Source: a virus. From it: DNA of 64,000 nucleotides. The stretch covers positions 62,001 to 126,000 of IMG/VR virus record IMGVR_UViG_3300033141_003726; one strand, written 5' to 3'. Below, one piece after another: positions 50,387 to 59,875 of the stretch. Below the pieces are notes generated by a model that was not told where the DNA came from, did not search any database, and saw nothing but the letters and a program-made list of their open reading frames with translations. A program made the translations under genes and the position numbers. The first letter of the stretch is position 1; each line of letters starts with the position of its first letter.

Positions 50387-50392
50387 AACTGC

Positions 50393-50421
50393 ATTATACC
50401 CCCCTTTGCAAAAAAAGTCAA
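50393..50421 (-). promoter_or_regulatory. Strong sigma70 promoter of the early small-gene operon
   Basis: Minus strand TTGACT (50421-50416), 17-base spacer containing GGGGGG, then TATAAT (50398-50393). Just upstream lie A and T tracts (50424-50465) that could act as an UP element. The start of transcription would be near 50386. This is the only near-consensus host-type promoter I found in the window. Confidence 0.85.
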
Positions 50422-50536
50422 TAGTTTTTTCTAAAAAAATAAAAAAATTTTAATTTTTTTCTGGAAAAATAGTAAACACATGTTTACTACTCCTATATCT
50501 CTAAAATCTCTAATTCTCCTGTCAAATTTAAGATTG

Positions 50537-53224
50537 CTATATCAGCTCATCCCCAAATCCCCATACCTGATTTTTATCATAATAATCAGCTATATTTATT
50601 TCAAGTTCAAGTGGAATTCCTTTATTCTCCGGTCTATCTTTCTCAAATTCTTCTTTTGCTACTTTAAACAACTCATTTACCTCTTCTCTATGTGTATATC
50701 CTACAATAGCGTCATGTACATTTCCACATAATCTGCTTTTCAAATTATTTTCTTTAATATATTTGTTTAATTTAATAGCCATTAATATCATAATTGCGTT
50801 TTCATAACTTTGTACTGGAGAATTTAACGCTATATTTTTAAGATTTTTAATCACTCCTTTTCTATCATCCTTTCCTTGATATTTTAATTGTGGCAGTCTC
50901 CTGATTGCCCCAAACGGGCTTCTTACGTACCCATCAATTTCAGCCTGCCCTTTTATCTCATTTGTACCCACAATTTTATCTATCCAACTCTTCAATCCAC
51001 TATATTTTTCAAAATATTTACCTCTTATATCACTAGCTACTGCCCAACATTTAGCAAAATAAGATTTATTAGAAATAGATTTAAACATATCAGATTTATC
51101 ATCATTTAATAATGAAAGCATTTTATCAACCTTGTTTTGCAAATTAAAATCATTTATATATTTAATTACGTCCCTCTCACCCCATTCTTTCTCAATAACA
51201 GTTTTAGCAAAATTAAAAGCTGTTGCACCGAATTCTAATTGAAAATTGATTCCCTTGGCTTTAAATCTTATCTCTTTTATATTATCATCCCCAGCTTTTT
51301 TTAATTTAATAAACTCTTCAAGAGATAAATCCCTTCTTAGTACAAATTGAGCAGTCATACTATGCATATCGCCACCCAATTCTGTAAAAACCTTCTTCAT
51401 TTCTTTATCTTGACTATAAATAGCTCCAATACGTAACTGAAATCCCGATGCGTCTTTTTCATCTATAACATAATCCTCGCTCGGGGGAATAAATATCCTG
51501 CGATACCATTTAGCTCTTTCTCCGTGTTTCGGAATATTTTGTCCATTCGGGTTTTGACTCCAATTCCTGTGAGAACTTGTAAGAAAGGGGCCAAATGTGG
51601 GGTGTATTCTATCATCACGCTTCCTATATTGAAAGAATCCTGAATTATCTTCTCTTTTGCCCACAAAGGTATTCATAAGAGTCTTCAGGGCCCTGTACTC
51701 TTGAATAAGCTTAGCCTCTTTATGTCCATCGTTAATCCATTGAATTAACTGATCATCTCCAGTTAAATATATATTATTTATTTTTAAATCTGCATTTAAT
51801 TTTTTAATTAAACCGGGCTTAGGCTTTTCTTTACTTCTGCCATAATCTTTCCATCCTAACATTTCCAATACAGCCCCCAATTCATTACCGCTATCCAGGT
51901 CAAAGTCAACTTTTAAAGATTTTATTATTTCATCTTTTTTTTCACTTATTAATTTCTCCAATTCTAATGAATATTTTTCAAGTAAATTCCAATCAACACA
52001 CATCCCCTCTAATTCTATATCTAGAAAAACATTCACAGCTGGCATAACAATATCATAAAAATATTTTTTTAAACTCCATTGGCTCTCAGGAAATTTTTCT
52101 TGTACAGGAAAGGCTCTATCAATTCTTTCTATTTCCTTTACTTGTTGTTCATATATCTGATATGTAACAATAGCATCCATAATAGCATAGGGATATCTAA
52201 CTTCTTCTGGAATCCTGCTATAATCATTTTTACATTCAGGATATTTCTTTTTATACAAGTCTAATTCTCTATCATATCCCCCGTGTATTGTATAGAGCCA
52301 TGCATCACTTTTAAGTGATGAGCGTTGCATTTCGTTTATAACATGACTGGCATTCCATGTATCATGATATATGTTGATATTTTCTCTAGGAACCCCTTTT
52401 AGAATGAAAAATTTTGTATCATATTTTCCATTTTGCATGATAAGCATTTTATTCTTAATAAATTCTGAAAAAAGATATATATCAACTTTCTTCCAATCTA
52501 ATAAGTAACCGGTTATACCATCAAAGGAGATAGTTACTTCGAGTATTTCGCTATCAGGATGCCAGGGATCTAGTAATTTAGTTTCAATATCACAGGCCAT
52601 CTTACAAGCTTTATCTTTATTAGCCTGCAGCCACACGTTAGGGTCCTCAATTACTTCTTTCTTTATTCTTTGTTTTTCTATTTTCGGAAATTCTATCATA
52701 AAAGCGTTTCTAATTTGATGTTTAGCAAAAATGTAAGACCAATTATCAAGGATTTTATTTTTTCTAGGGTTGATAAAATTATATAAATTGTCAATCGGGA
52801 AAATTATAGAATCTAAATCAGGAGCATAAAAATAAGTTTTGTTAAATATAATATCATAAAAACCTTTGATATCTAAATCGTCGCTTTTAATAATAGAATA
52901 TAACGCCCTGCCTACTGTAATAATTTTACTTTTTGGTTTTATATACTGCTTCAAGTCTATACATCTGTCGGCATAAAAATCAATTATTTTATTTGGTTCT
53001 TTATCTAAATTGAAATTGAAACAGTTCAAGACAAGTATATCTGCATCAACTATACTAGAAATAAATCTTAAGAAAATTTCTCTAGTTTTATAATTATAAT
53101 TTTTATCTAAAACAACTACAAAATCATAAGATTGATCTTTATTAGATTTAAATACTACTGAATCGATCATATTATAATATTTTTTAATATCGAGGTTTCT
53201 ATTTAGAGGCTTACTAAAAATCAA
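50537..53224 (-). CDS. Family A DNA polymerase with 3'-5' exonuclease
   Basis: 895 residues, TTG start after GGGGAG. Residues 1-190 are an extra domain of unclear type (IITVGRALYSII is a little like uracil-glycosylase folds). The exonuclease motifs are CDIETKLLDPWH (Exo I), QNGKYDTKF (Exo II) and YAIMDAIVTYQ (Exo III). Polymerase motifs: A is DEKDASGFQLRIGAI, where the usual S-Q-I-E-L-R is S-G-F-Q-L-R, so the steric-gate glutamate is Gln; B is RFKAKGINFQLEFGA with Phe for the usual Tyr; C is NVHDAIVGY, where the usual H-D-E is H-D-A. The two catalytic aspartates are kept. It is the replicative polymerase, used with a bacterial-type clamp and loader. Confidence 0.88.
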   Translation of the reverse strand: MIFSKPLNRNLDIKKYYNMIDSVVFKSNKDQSYDFVVVLDKNYNYKTREIFLRFISSIVDADILVLNCFNFNLDKEPNKIIDFYADRCIDLKQYIKPKSKIITVGRALYSIIKSDDLDIKGFYDIIFNKTYFYAPDLDSIIFPIDNLYNFINPRKNKILDNWSYIFAKHQIRNAFMIEFPKIEKQRIKKEVIEDPNVWLQANKDKACKMACDIETKLLDPWHPDSEILEVTISFDGITGYLLDWKKVDIYLFSEFIKNKMLIMQNGKYDTKFFILKGVPRENINIYHDTWNASHVINEMQRSSLKSDAWLYTIHGGYDRELDLYKKKYPECKNDYSRIPEEVRYPYAIMDAIVTYQIYEQQVKEIERIDRAFPVQEKFPESQWSLKKYFYDIVMPAVNVFLDIELEGMCVDWNLLEKYSLELEKLISEKKDEIIKSLKVDFDLDSGNELGAVLEMLGWKDYGRSKEKPKPGLIKKLNADLKINNIYLTGDDQLIQWINDGHKEAKLIQEYRALKTLMNTFVGKREDNSGFFQYRKRDDRIHPTFGPFLTSSHRNWSQNPNGQNIPKHGERAKWYRRIFIPPSEDYVIDEKDASGFQLRIGAIYSQDKEMKKVFTELGGDMHSMTAQFVLRRDLSLEEFIKLKKAGDDNIKEIRFKAKGINFQLEFGATAFNFAKTVIEKEWGERDVIKYINDFNLQNKVDKMLSLLNDDKSDMFKSISNKSYFAKCWAVASDIRGKYFEKYSGLKSWIDKIVGTNEIKGQAEIDGYVRSPFGAIRRLPQLKYQGKDDRKGVIKNLKNIALNSPVQSYENAIMILMAIKLNKYIKENNLKSRLCGNVHDAIVGYTHREEVNELFKVAKEEFEKDRPENKGIPLELEINIADYYDKNQVWGFGDELI

Positions 53225-53290
53225 TTTGCTCCCCTTTTGCTTCGATATCTATTTCAAGATTAGTTGCTTTAATAAAGTTTAAACAATTAT

Positions 53291-54256
53291 TTATCTTTCA
53301 TTATTAACATAAGGTATTTGCTTGATCATTCCATTCCACAATTTAACAAGATATAATTCGGGAAATTTACCTCCTCCCGCTTGCTTATGTCCATGAATAT
53401 TATGCAAGTTATTTACATCAAACCCTTCCCTAGCCCTCACTGACACTTTCCCGTTTACAGCCTTTTTATTACCCCCCTGAAATGTATTAATATTAATTAT
53501 ATATACAATATCATCATATTTCTCAAGCAGCTTAGAGCAAACAATACTTACTCTAGAAGAACCATAATAAAGAATAAATTTATTTCCTCTATTATCAATT
53601 CTAATTTTCATATTCTGTTCAGCATTTAATAGCTCTTCCTGTTCTTTAGCGATGCCCTCCTGTATAATGTTATGTTCATAATCTGTCCAATACCAATCTC
53701 CTCCCTTCTCAAATTTAGAAAGCTGGAGATGAATAAAGGGCATAAACTTCTGCCAGGTTTTCTCTTTCGCTTCATAATCTGTACATTTCCAAAGTACTCT
53801 ATTAAGATTTTGAGCTTCTTCCCATAAAGGGGAGCCTTTATTCCAAGTATCATATATATTTATTAAATCAACAAAATGTTTCACAATCTCAGGAATTGTT
53901 TTTTTCTTATCTTTAATAAGCCATTCGTAAAAAAGTAAAGTTCCTGATTTTGATATATCCACATAAATATTATCGTCTGAGGGGAGTTCCAAGGACATCT
54001 CATGGTGGTCAAAAATAAAGTAATTTTTAAAATTACATTTAATATAATTAAAAAAAGAAACGCTAATTGAAAAATCAGTTATAAATATAATATTATCCTT
54101 TCCCTTATAATCTTCAACTATATACTTCTCGTCATCATTTTTCTCTTCACCATATATAACAGGAATATACTGATCAATTGGCAGTTCAAAATATTTAGAT
54201 AAAATTATAGGAGCAATACCGTCCAAGTCTATATAATGTGTCAATAAGATATTCAT
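53291..54256 (-). CDS. DHH-family phosphoesterase
   Basis: 321 residues from ATG 54256; upstream in-frame ATGs at 54265 and 54286 are possible, and a GGGGG site lies between. The N-terminal motifs are THYIDLDGIAP (motif I D-x-D), FITDFSIS (D) and FIFDHHEM (DHH). The DHHA1 end is HNIHGHKQAGGGKFP. The family includes NrnA oligonucleases and RecJ. It could degrade short oligonucleotides or act in repair. It lies between polymerase and glycosylase genes. Confidence 0.8.
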   Translation of the reverse strand: MNILLTHYIDLDGIAPIILSKYFELPIDQYIPVIYGEEKNDDEKYIVEDYKGKDNIIFITDFSISVSFFNYIKCNFKNYFIFDHHEMSLELPSDDNIYVDISKSGTLLFYEWLIKDKKKTIPEIVKHFVDLINIYDTWNKGSPLWEEAQNLNRVLWKCTDYEAKEKTWQKFMPFIHLQLSKFEKGGDWYWTDYEHNIIQEGIAKEQEELLNAEQNMKIRIDNRGNKFILYYGSSRVSIVCSKLLEKYDDIVYIININTFQGGNKKAVNGKVSVRAREGFDVNNLHNIHGHKQAGGGKFPELYLVKLWNGMIKQIPYVNNER

Positions 54257-54314
54257 TTTAAACATAAACCCCCATTTAAGAAACATTAACTAAAAAAACA
54301 ACTCAATATTTCTT

Positions 54315-54902
54315 TCAATCATTGTTTAGTTCCAGTTCTTTTAATTTTAAAAATCCATGTTTCCATTCATTCCATATTTTATTATTACTCAGATCCTCCT
54401 TTAAACTTCCTACATTTCTAATAATGTACGAGGGATGATATAAAGGAAAAATTGTATACCCAAAATCATCATCCTGTAATATCTTCTCTTTATACTTACC
54501 AATACCATTTAGTCCAAAGGCTTTTAATGCGTTATCTCCAAAAGGCACAACAATAGTATATCCTTTCTCCTTTAAGAATTTAAGTTCATTATATAAACCT
54601 TTCTTACAGTAACGAACCGCTTTTATCGAATCCGGATGAAAAAAATTATTATTGGGCGGCCTGCAAGAAATTCTATTTGTCACCCATTGTATATTTCTCT
54701 TAATGCCTACTTCAGCTAACATTTTATTAAGAGCTTGCCCAGCCCGCCCTACAAAAGGGCGTTTTAATCTATCTTCATCTTTTCCAGGAGCTTCTCCCAT
54801 AAATATGATCCTACCTCCATACGCCCCCTCGCCCCACACCTTATTTTGTCTTTTAAATGGACAGAAATTACATTCGCTTTCTTTCCTTATAAATTTAAAC
54901 AT
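54315..54902 (-). CDS. Family 4 uracil-DNA glycosylase
   Basis: 195 residues. Motif 1 is IIFMGEAPGKDEDRLKRPFV followed by GRAGQ; the iron-sulfur cysteines are C-x-x-C in ECNFCPF, then a Cys in RISCRPP and possibly one in RYCKKG. Motif 3 is FPLYHPSYI. It removes uracil from DNA. The length equals that of bacterial family 4 enzymes. Confidence 0.85.
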   Translation of the reverse strand: MFKFIRKESECNFCPFKRQNKVWGEGAYGGRIIFMGEAPGKDEDRLKRPFVGRAGQALNKMLAEVGIKRNIQWVTNRISCRPPNNNFFHPDSIKAVRYCKKGLYNELKFLKEKGYTIVVPFGDNALKAFGLNGIGKYKEKILQDDDFGYTIFPLYHPSYIIRNVGSLKEDLSNNKIWNEWKHGFLKLKELELNND

Positions 54903-54939
54903 CTTATTTATGTTCTCCTCAATAATAGATAATTAAAAT

Positions 54940-56772
54940 TCACACATCGCCTTTAAAAATATTTTTCCACTCGTCCTTACTTAAAGTTTCTTTTTGAAAT
55001 AATTTCTCATCGAGATCAGTTTTTTGAATCAAAGCTTTTTCAATATACTCATCTAAACTTTCTTCAAAAATTATAGGATTAATAATAACCCGTTTACTTT
55101 GTCCAATACGGTGAAATCTTTTTATACTCTGACTCCAATTTGTATAGCTAAAATCACGACTGAAATAAATTACCCGAGAGCATTCAGTTAAATTTATTGC
55201 TGTACTCATTACTCGAAAACTGCCAACGAGCAGATTACTATCCTTATCTTGCTTGAATCTTTCTATCTTAGCATCTCGTTCTTCTTGAGTTTTTTCAGTA
55301 TTGCCGTGTATAGTAATTGGATTATATTTGCTATACCGTTCTGAAAGTAAATCAATTGTTCTCGGATGAAAATCAAAAATAACCAGTTTTTCCTTTTCTT
55401 CATTTAAATAATTATTTACAAGAGAATCAAGAATATCAATCTTTCCATGATGCTTTTCAAATTTAAACTTTTTTACAAGGTCTGCTAATGTGCGTGAATA
55501 AACAGGGTCAATCTTCCCTTTTAACAACTCAGCATTTTCATAAGCGAGCGAAATATATGCAAATTTATTTCTTAACTTTTTTGGTACTAATCTTCCATCG
55601 TTCTCTTTCTTGATAATTGTAATAACATAATTAACAAGAGCCTCGTAGATTTGTTTCTGCAAATCACTTAATTCTGCATATACATTTTTAATATATAATT
55701 TAGGCAATTCAAGAACTTCATCTGATTTATATCGTACTACTAACTTTTTAAACTGCTTTTCCCACCATTCTTGTTTATCTTTATAAACATAATTTACGGC
55801 ATAATCACTAAATCTATTACCTATATTAGCAATATCATCAATCCACTGGTAGTATGATTTGCCTATTATATTATTATCAAGAAAAGTTATCTGATTGTAT
55901 ATTTCATCAAATCTATTTGGAGTAGGAGTTCCAGTAAGCACATATCGAAAATCAAAATACTGTTTATGCAAAAGAATTACTTTAGCCTGTCGAGATTGAA
56001 TAGACTTAATATTATGAGACTCATCAAGTATAATAGCTCGTTTATTACCAAATAAATCCCAAGGGATGACAGGTTTTCTATATTTTTTATTTAACCTACC
56101 ATTATTTAACTTTCTAAACCAATCATCACTAAGCGTTAAGTAATGCCGATATGTCATGATAATTACCTTAACATTAGACAGGTCTTGTTCAAATGGATTT
56201 CTATTACTATTCGCTTGTGATATTAATATATTATCTTTCGTAAGAAAATTAGAGAAATGAAGTAATTCTCTTCTCCAGTTATAAACGCCTTCTGAAGGCG
56301 ATACGATTACGATTTTATCAATTTCGTTTTCAGCATACAATTGATTCAGTAAAGAAGTAACAATATACGTCTTTCCAGTACCCATTTGAAGAAACAATGC
56401 AAGTCTATTCTGTTTAATACCTTTTCGTATTGCGTCAAGTTGAAAATTCTCATAGGGCGGTTTCCCCTTAATAGGCGGCACGATAAGATACTTCTCATCA
56501 AATATTTTCCTTCTAAATTCTGTTTCCGGTTGTGTTTCTTTAAGAGATTGCTGCATCATTTCTTCTTCATTTCTAACAATAATCGTATCAATCTCTTCAA
56601 GTTTGTATTTAATCTTTATAAAAGAAGAAGCCTTACCATACCATGCTTTATACTCAGGGTCATACCGAAATTCTTTAGTACTTTTTATAATATCTTTTAT
56701 ACTATTGAAATAATCACCATTGAATTTTATACCAACCAACTTAGCTGGCTCATTATACTCTACCTTAATCAT
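54940..56772 (-). CDS. SNF2-family DNA helicase/translocase
   Basis: 610 residues. The N-terminal 60 residues (GIKFNGDYFNSIKDIIKSTK, then FRYDPEYKAWYG) are like the HARP/HepA-type domain of SMARCAL1-like annealing helicases. Motifs: Q-like FQLDAIRKG, I LFLQMGTGKTY, II AIILDESHNIKS, III LTGTPTPN, V VMSTAINLTECSRVI and VI QSIKRFHRIGQSK. It would remodel forks or anneal strands during replication. No other replicative helicase is in the window. Confidence 0.85.
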   Translation of the reverse strand: MIKVEYNEPAKLVGIKFNGDYFNSIKDIIKSTKEFRYDPEYKAWYGKASSFIKIKYKLEEIDTIIVRNEEEMMQQSLKETQPETEFRRKIFDEKYLIVPPIKGKPPYENFQLDAIRKGIKQNRLALFLQMGTGKTYIVTSLLNQLYAENEIDKIVIVSPSEGVYNWRRELLHFSNFLTKDNILISQANSNRNPFEQDLSNVKVIIMTYRHYLTLSDDWFRKLNNGRLNKKYRKPVIPWDLFGNKRAIILDESHNIKSIQSRQAKVILLHKQYFDFRYVLTGTPTPNRFDEIYNQITFLDNNIIGKSYYQWIDDIANIGNRFSDYAVNYVYKDKQEWWEKQFKKLVVRYKSDEVLELPKLYIKNVYAELSDLQKQIYEALVNYVITIIKKENDGRLVPKKLRNKFAYISLAYENAELLKGKIDPVYSRTLADLVKKFKFEKHHGKIDILDSLVNNYLNEEKEKLVIFDFHPRTIDLLSERYSKYNPITIHGNTEKTQEERDAKIERFKQDKDSNLLVGSFRVMSTAINLTECSRVIYFSRDFSYTNWSQSIKRFHRIGQSKRVIINPIIFEESLDEYIEKALIQKTDLDEKLFQKETLSKDEWKNIFKGDV

Positions 56773-56776
56773 TTTT

Positions 56777-57742
56777 TTATCTCCTTCTCATTTTGGGCGG
56801 ATTAAATAGAATTTTTGCAGGATCCTTTTCTTTTTCTGCATCCTCTCTACATATATAAATATACATTTTTTTATCTATTTCTTTAATGTCAAATCCCAGA
56901 ATTTTATAAATTATTTCAAGCGCTTTCGGATTAAATTTGCCTGGTATAATGTATTGATCAATTTCTTCTTCCTTTATTGGAAAGAAAGATATAAGCTGGT
57001 GATTAAGATTAAGTCTGTTTTTATTTTTTCTAAACTCATTTTTAACTTTATCGCTTATGTAATCTATAATATCCAAATTCTCTAGTATTTCATACACATC
57101 TTTATATTCACTACATAACCTCTCAACTATTTTAGTCTGTATTCTCGGCACACCAACAGGAATTTCATCACTTGCGTCACCTTTTATCACTTTGTATAAA
57201 GTTACAGAATCTACAGTGGGTTTAAAGTTATATTTATTAATAAAAGCACATAAATCAATAATTTGCTTATTTCTATATAGGTGTGTATTTTCACTAATAC
57301 AGCGAGCCCAATCTAGATCTTCAGATATAAGCAAGTTTTTACTTTCTTTTGAAATATTTTTTAATATATAAGGAACAATATCATCGGCCTCATATCCTGT
57401 ACCATAAACTATTACATATTGTTCGCTTTTATTAAGAAGAATAAGTCGTAAATAGTCCATTCCCTTGTAGAAATGTTTAGGCCTTCTAAATCGAATCATT
57501 TTATAACCGGGATCAATCATTTCTTGTCGTAAATTATACTTAGAATCATGGTTATCAAATAAAAACCAAAATTTTGTATTCTTTTTAGCGAAATTCCTCT
57601 CCCATTTCAATACGGAATTTAAAAATCCCCATATCCCCCCTGTTATTATAGTGCGCCCCTTTACTCGATGGGTCATATTTTTAAATATAGAATAATTTCG
57701 AGTATACCAAAGATTTGAATCTACTAAAATATTATCATACAT
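56777..57742 (-). CDS. 5'-3' exonuclease / flap nuclease (FEN-like)
   Basis: 321 residues, like T4 RNase H and T5 exonuclease. Acidic motifs: NILVDSNLW, FLFDNHDS, GYEADDIVPYI, LLISEDLDW and KVIKGDASDEIPVGV (helix-hairpin-helix entry). Removes RNA primers and flaps. The ATG has no ribosome site and lies directly after ATACTAT; it overlaps nothing but follows a gene end by six bases. Confidence 0.85.
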   Translation of the reverse strand: MYDNILVDSNLWYTRNYSIFKNMTHRVKGRTIITGGIWGFLNSVLKWERNFAKKNTKFWFLFDNHDSKYNLRQEMIDPGYKMIRFRRPKHFYKGMDYLRLILLNKSEQYVIVYGTGYEADDIVPYILKNISKESKNLLISEDLDWARCISENTHLYRNKQIIDLCAFINKYNFKPTVDSVTLYKVIKGDASDEIPVGVPRIQTKIVERLCSEYKDVYEILENLDIIDYISDKVKNEFRKNKNRLNLNHQLISFFPIKEEEIDQYIIPGKFNPKALEIIYKILGFDIKEIDKKMYIYICREDAEKEKDPAKILFNPPKMRRR

Positions 57743-57748
57743 ATAGTA

Positions 57749-58144
57749 TCATTCAGTTAATGTATCCTGTAAATATAATCGAAATATTTCTTTTAACATA
57801 TTCTTATTTGAACTTATTTGTTGTAAGAAATTATCTAAATTTTTATTATCATTTACAATACTTTCAATATCTGTTTCCTTAAAAGCATCATATCTTCTTA
57901 TTAATTGTTCAAATTTTTCTTCATTTTCTATTTTCTCATTATTCAAGTTAAACGGAATATATTTATTAATTGCCTCAACAGAGAATATATTTAATTTAAT
58001 AAGAAAAAGTTTAATAAAAACTATCAACTCTTCGGGACTAACATCCCCCATTAAATCCAAGGTACTTGTATAATTATCATCTACATTATTACTATAGTCT
58101 TTATAAATGTATTGTATCTTAAGTTCATGTATAATTGCCGACAT
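57749..58144 (-). CDS. Acidic helical protein of unknown function
   Basis: 131 residues, helical in the C-terminal two thirds (ELIVFIKLFLIKLNIFSVEA, then NIDSI/ NKNLDNF-type helices). Acidic. Located between exonuclease genes, so it may be a replication accessory. No motif recognised. Confidence 0.5.
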   Translation of the reverse strand: MSAIIHELKIQYIYKDYSNNVDDNYTSTLDLMGDVSPEELIVFIKLFLIKLNIFSVEAINKYIPFNLNNEKIENEEKFEQLIRRYDAFKETDIESIVNDNKNLDNFLQQISSNKNMLKEIFRLYLQDTLTE

Positions 58145-58181
58145 AATTTATTAATCTGCTCCTTTTAATACTAATTAATAG

Positions 58182-59558
58182 TTACTCCGTCACCTTACTG
58201 TAATCCGGTTGATAGTAAAAGGTAGAAATCTTCCCCCTTTTTTTATGCCATAAGTGCGCTTGCGCTTCTTTAAGATGACTGTGACCTTCAGCATAAGCCC
58301 ATGCACTTATAGGAGCAATAGATGGGAGTACAAGTACTCTTACTCCCATTTTTTCCATTACCGAGTATGCATGAAGGTGCCCAGTATGAATCTCTCTAAA
58401 CTCAGTTTTACCCCAAAGTTCAGGCACTTCTCTTGCCATAATAAGCGGAATACTATCTATTTTTTTCTTTCTCCCGCCACTTTTCGTACCATGATCAAAT
58501 CCGATAAGACATTTGCCCCATCTATAGTATTTCCGAAGCTTAGGTTCATTATCAATTTCTACTTGATTTGTTGTACGATAATGATGCTTTAATGTCTCAC
58601 CTAGATAATAGGCCCTTTGTACATCATGATTTCCGGGAATAATAGGAACAATAACGTTGGCAATTGTTAAAAGCATATCGATTCCTCGTATTGCCATTTC
58701 CACTCCATAAGTGAAGCTCTTTTGATATCTACAGTCTTCATGCTGTACGGTACCGGAAAACGTTGTGTTTTGAGCATTATCAACATTAAAATAATCGTTG
58801 CCTATTGGAAACAAAATTCTCGAAATATCGTATTCCTTACAAACTTTAATAATATTATCTACACATTCTATAAATTTTTCTCTCGTAACTTTAATATCAT
58901 AATTTGCATCGCCCGTTTCTTCTCCCCATGCAAGTAGTCCTAGATGTGTATCAGGAATAGAAACTTCTAACATAAGATCGTTATTCTTTATGTTTCTCTT
59001 AATTTCGGGATATTCAAATTTATAATCTTTAAGAAACTTCTTAATTTTCTTAGCTGCTGTTTCTATAGACTCCTCTTTTCTTCTTTCAAAAACAGCTTTT
59101 ATTTTACATTGATAATTTCTATTTACTACCCATTGATTCTTTTTAGTAGATGTGCCGTTTATAACGCCATCGTTCCATGACAAGTCTTGCTCTTTATATT
59201 TTGCTGATACGTCCCAGTAGTTCGTAGTAATTGTATAATTTCTTACTTTCCATACCGCCATATCGATTTCAGCATAAGTAATCAAATCTTCTAAAGTTTT
59301 AATATCCGGAGATACCGATACAATCGTCTGTTTTTTGTCGCTTACTGTTCTTGTAATAGTTGTTTTATTTGAATTGTTAAAATCTTTCTTAAACTCTACA
59401 CGTAATATTCTTGTTATGTTATCATTAAAAGTTTCATAAGTAAAATTACTTAAAACCTCCCTTTTACACTGATCTATATTATTTCTTACCCAATCTTCTC
59501 CTTTTTCTTTTAAATAAAAACGAATCCACTCTGTAGAGTATTTAAATCTTTTATCCAA
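58182..59558 (-). CDS. Calcineurin-like metallophosphoesterase, probable nuclease
   Basis: 458 residues. The N-terminal 180 are a helical, basic domain of unknown type. Then the metal motifs: VSIPDTHLGLLAW (D-x-H), FPIGNDYFN (GND), PIIPGNHDVQRA (GNHD), LIGFDHGT (H) and IHTGHLHAYS (GHLH). SbcD/Mre11-like phage proteins have this order; here no SbcC-type ATPase is adjacent. It may work in DNA end processing. It overlaps the next gene by eight bases. Confidence 0.75.
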   Translation of the reverse strand: MDKRFKYSTEWIRFYLKEKGEDWVRNNIDQCKREVLSNFTYETFNDNITRILRVEFKKDFNNSNKTTITRTVSDKKQTIVSVSPDIKTLEDLITYAEIDMAVWKVRNYTITTNYWDVSAKYKEQDLSWNDGVINGTSTKKNQWVVNRNYQCKIKAVFERRKEESIETAAKKIKKFLKDYKFEYPEIKRNIKNNDLMLEVSIPDTHLGLLAWGEETGDANYDIKVTREKFIECVDNIIKVCKEYDISRILFPIGNDYFNVDNAQNTTFSGTVQHEDCRYQKSFTYGVEMAIRGIDMLLTIANVIVPIIPGNHDVQRAYYLGETLKHHYRTTNQVEIDNEPKLRKYYRWGKCLIGFDHGTKSGGRKKKIDSIPLIMAREVPELWGKTEFREIHTGHLHAYSVMEKMGVRVLVLPSIAPISAWAYAEGHSHLKEAQAHLWHKKRGKISTFYYQPDYSKVTE

Positions 59559-59859
59559 CCCCTTTTTTTCTCCTTCTTTTTTTAATCTGTTTGTGATGAA
59601 AATCTAATTTATGCCCCCTCCTTCTTGATTTCTTAGCCTCTAATCTTCTCTCTTCTCTATTTTTAATTCCGGGCAGGGTAAGAAACTTTTTTATAATTGT
59701 TCGATTATTAACAACATATCTTTTTTGATAAGCGTAATCTTCAAACTTTCTGACAACAGAGTATTTTCCTTTTGGAAAAAAATCATTAAGATTTTTTCCT
59801 TCTGGAATTTTTTTTACATCTTCTTCAGTATAAAAAAGAACATGACCTATTATTCTCAT
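59551..59859 (-). CDS. Basic small protein of unknown function
   Basis: 102 residues; the C-terminal 40 are very basic (REERRLEAKKSRRRGHKLDF, KKRRRKKGVG), suggesting RNA or DNA binding. Begins RIIGHVLFYTEEDVKKIPEG. No family recognised. Confidence 0.55.
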   Translation of the reverse strand: MRIIGHVLFYTEEDVKKIPEGKNLNDFFPKGKYSVVRKFEDYAYQKRYVVNNRTIIKKFLTLPGIKNREERRLEAKKSRRRGHKLDFHHKQIKKRRRKKGVG

Positions 59860-59875
59860 AATTATTTATGCTCTC

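Larger units (their letters stand above)
50235..50536 (-). other. Region between DNA polymerase gene and early operon
   Basis: Three hundred bases without a gene. From the upstream side: about 70 bases after the polymerase stop with nothing clear, then A/T tracts, the promoter, and the structured leader. No intrinsic terminator with a GC-rich stem was seen after the polymerase gene. Confidence 0.6.
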
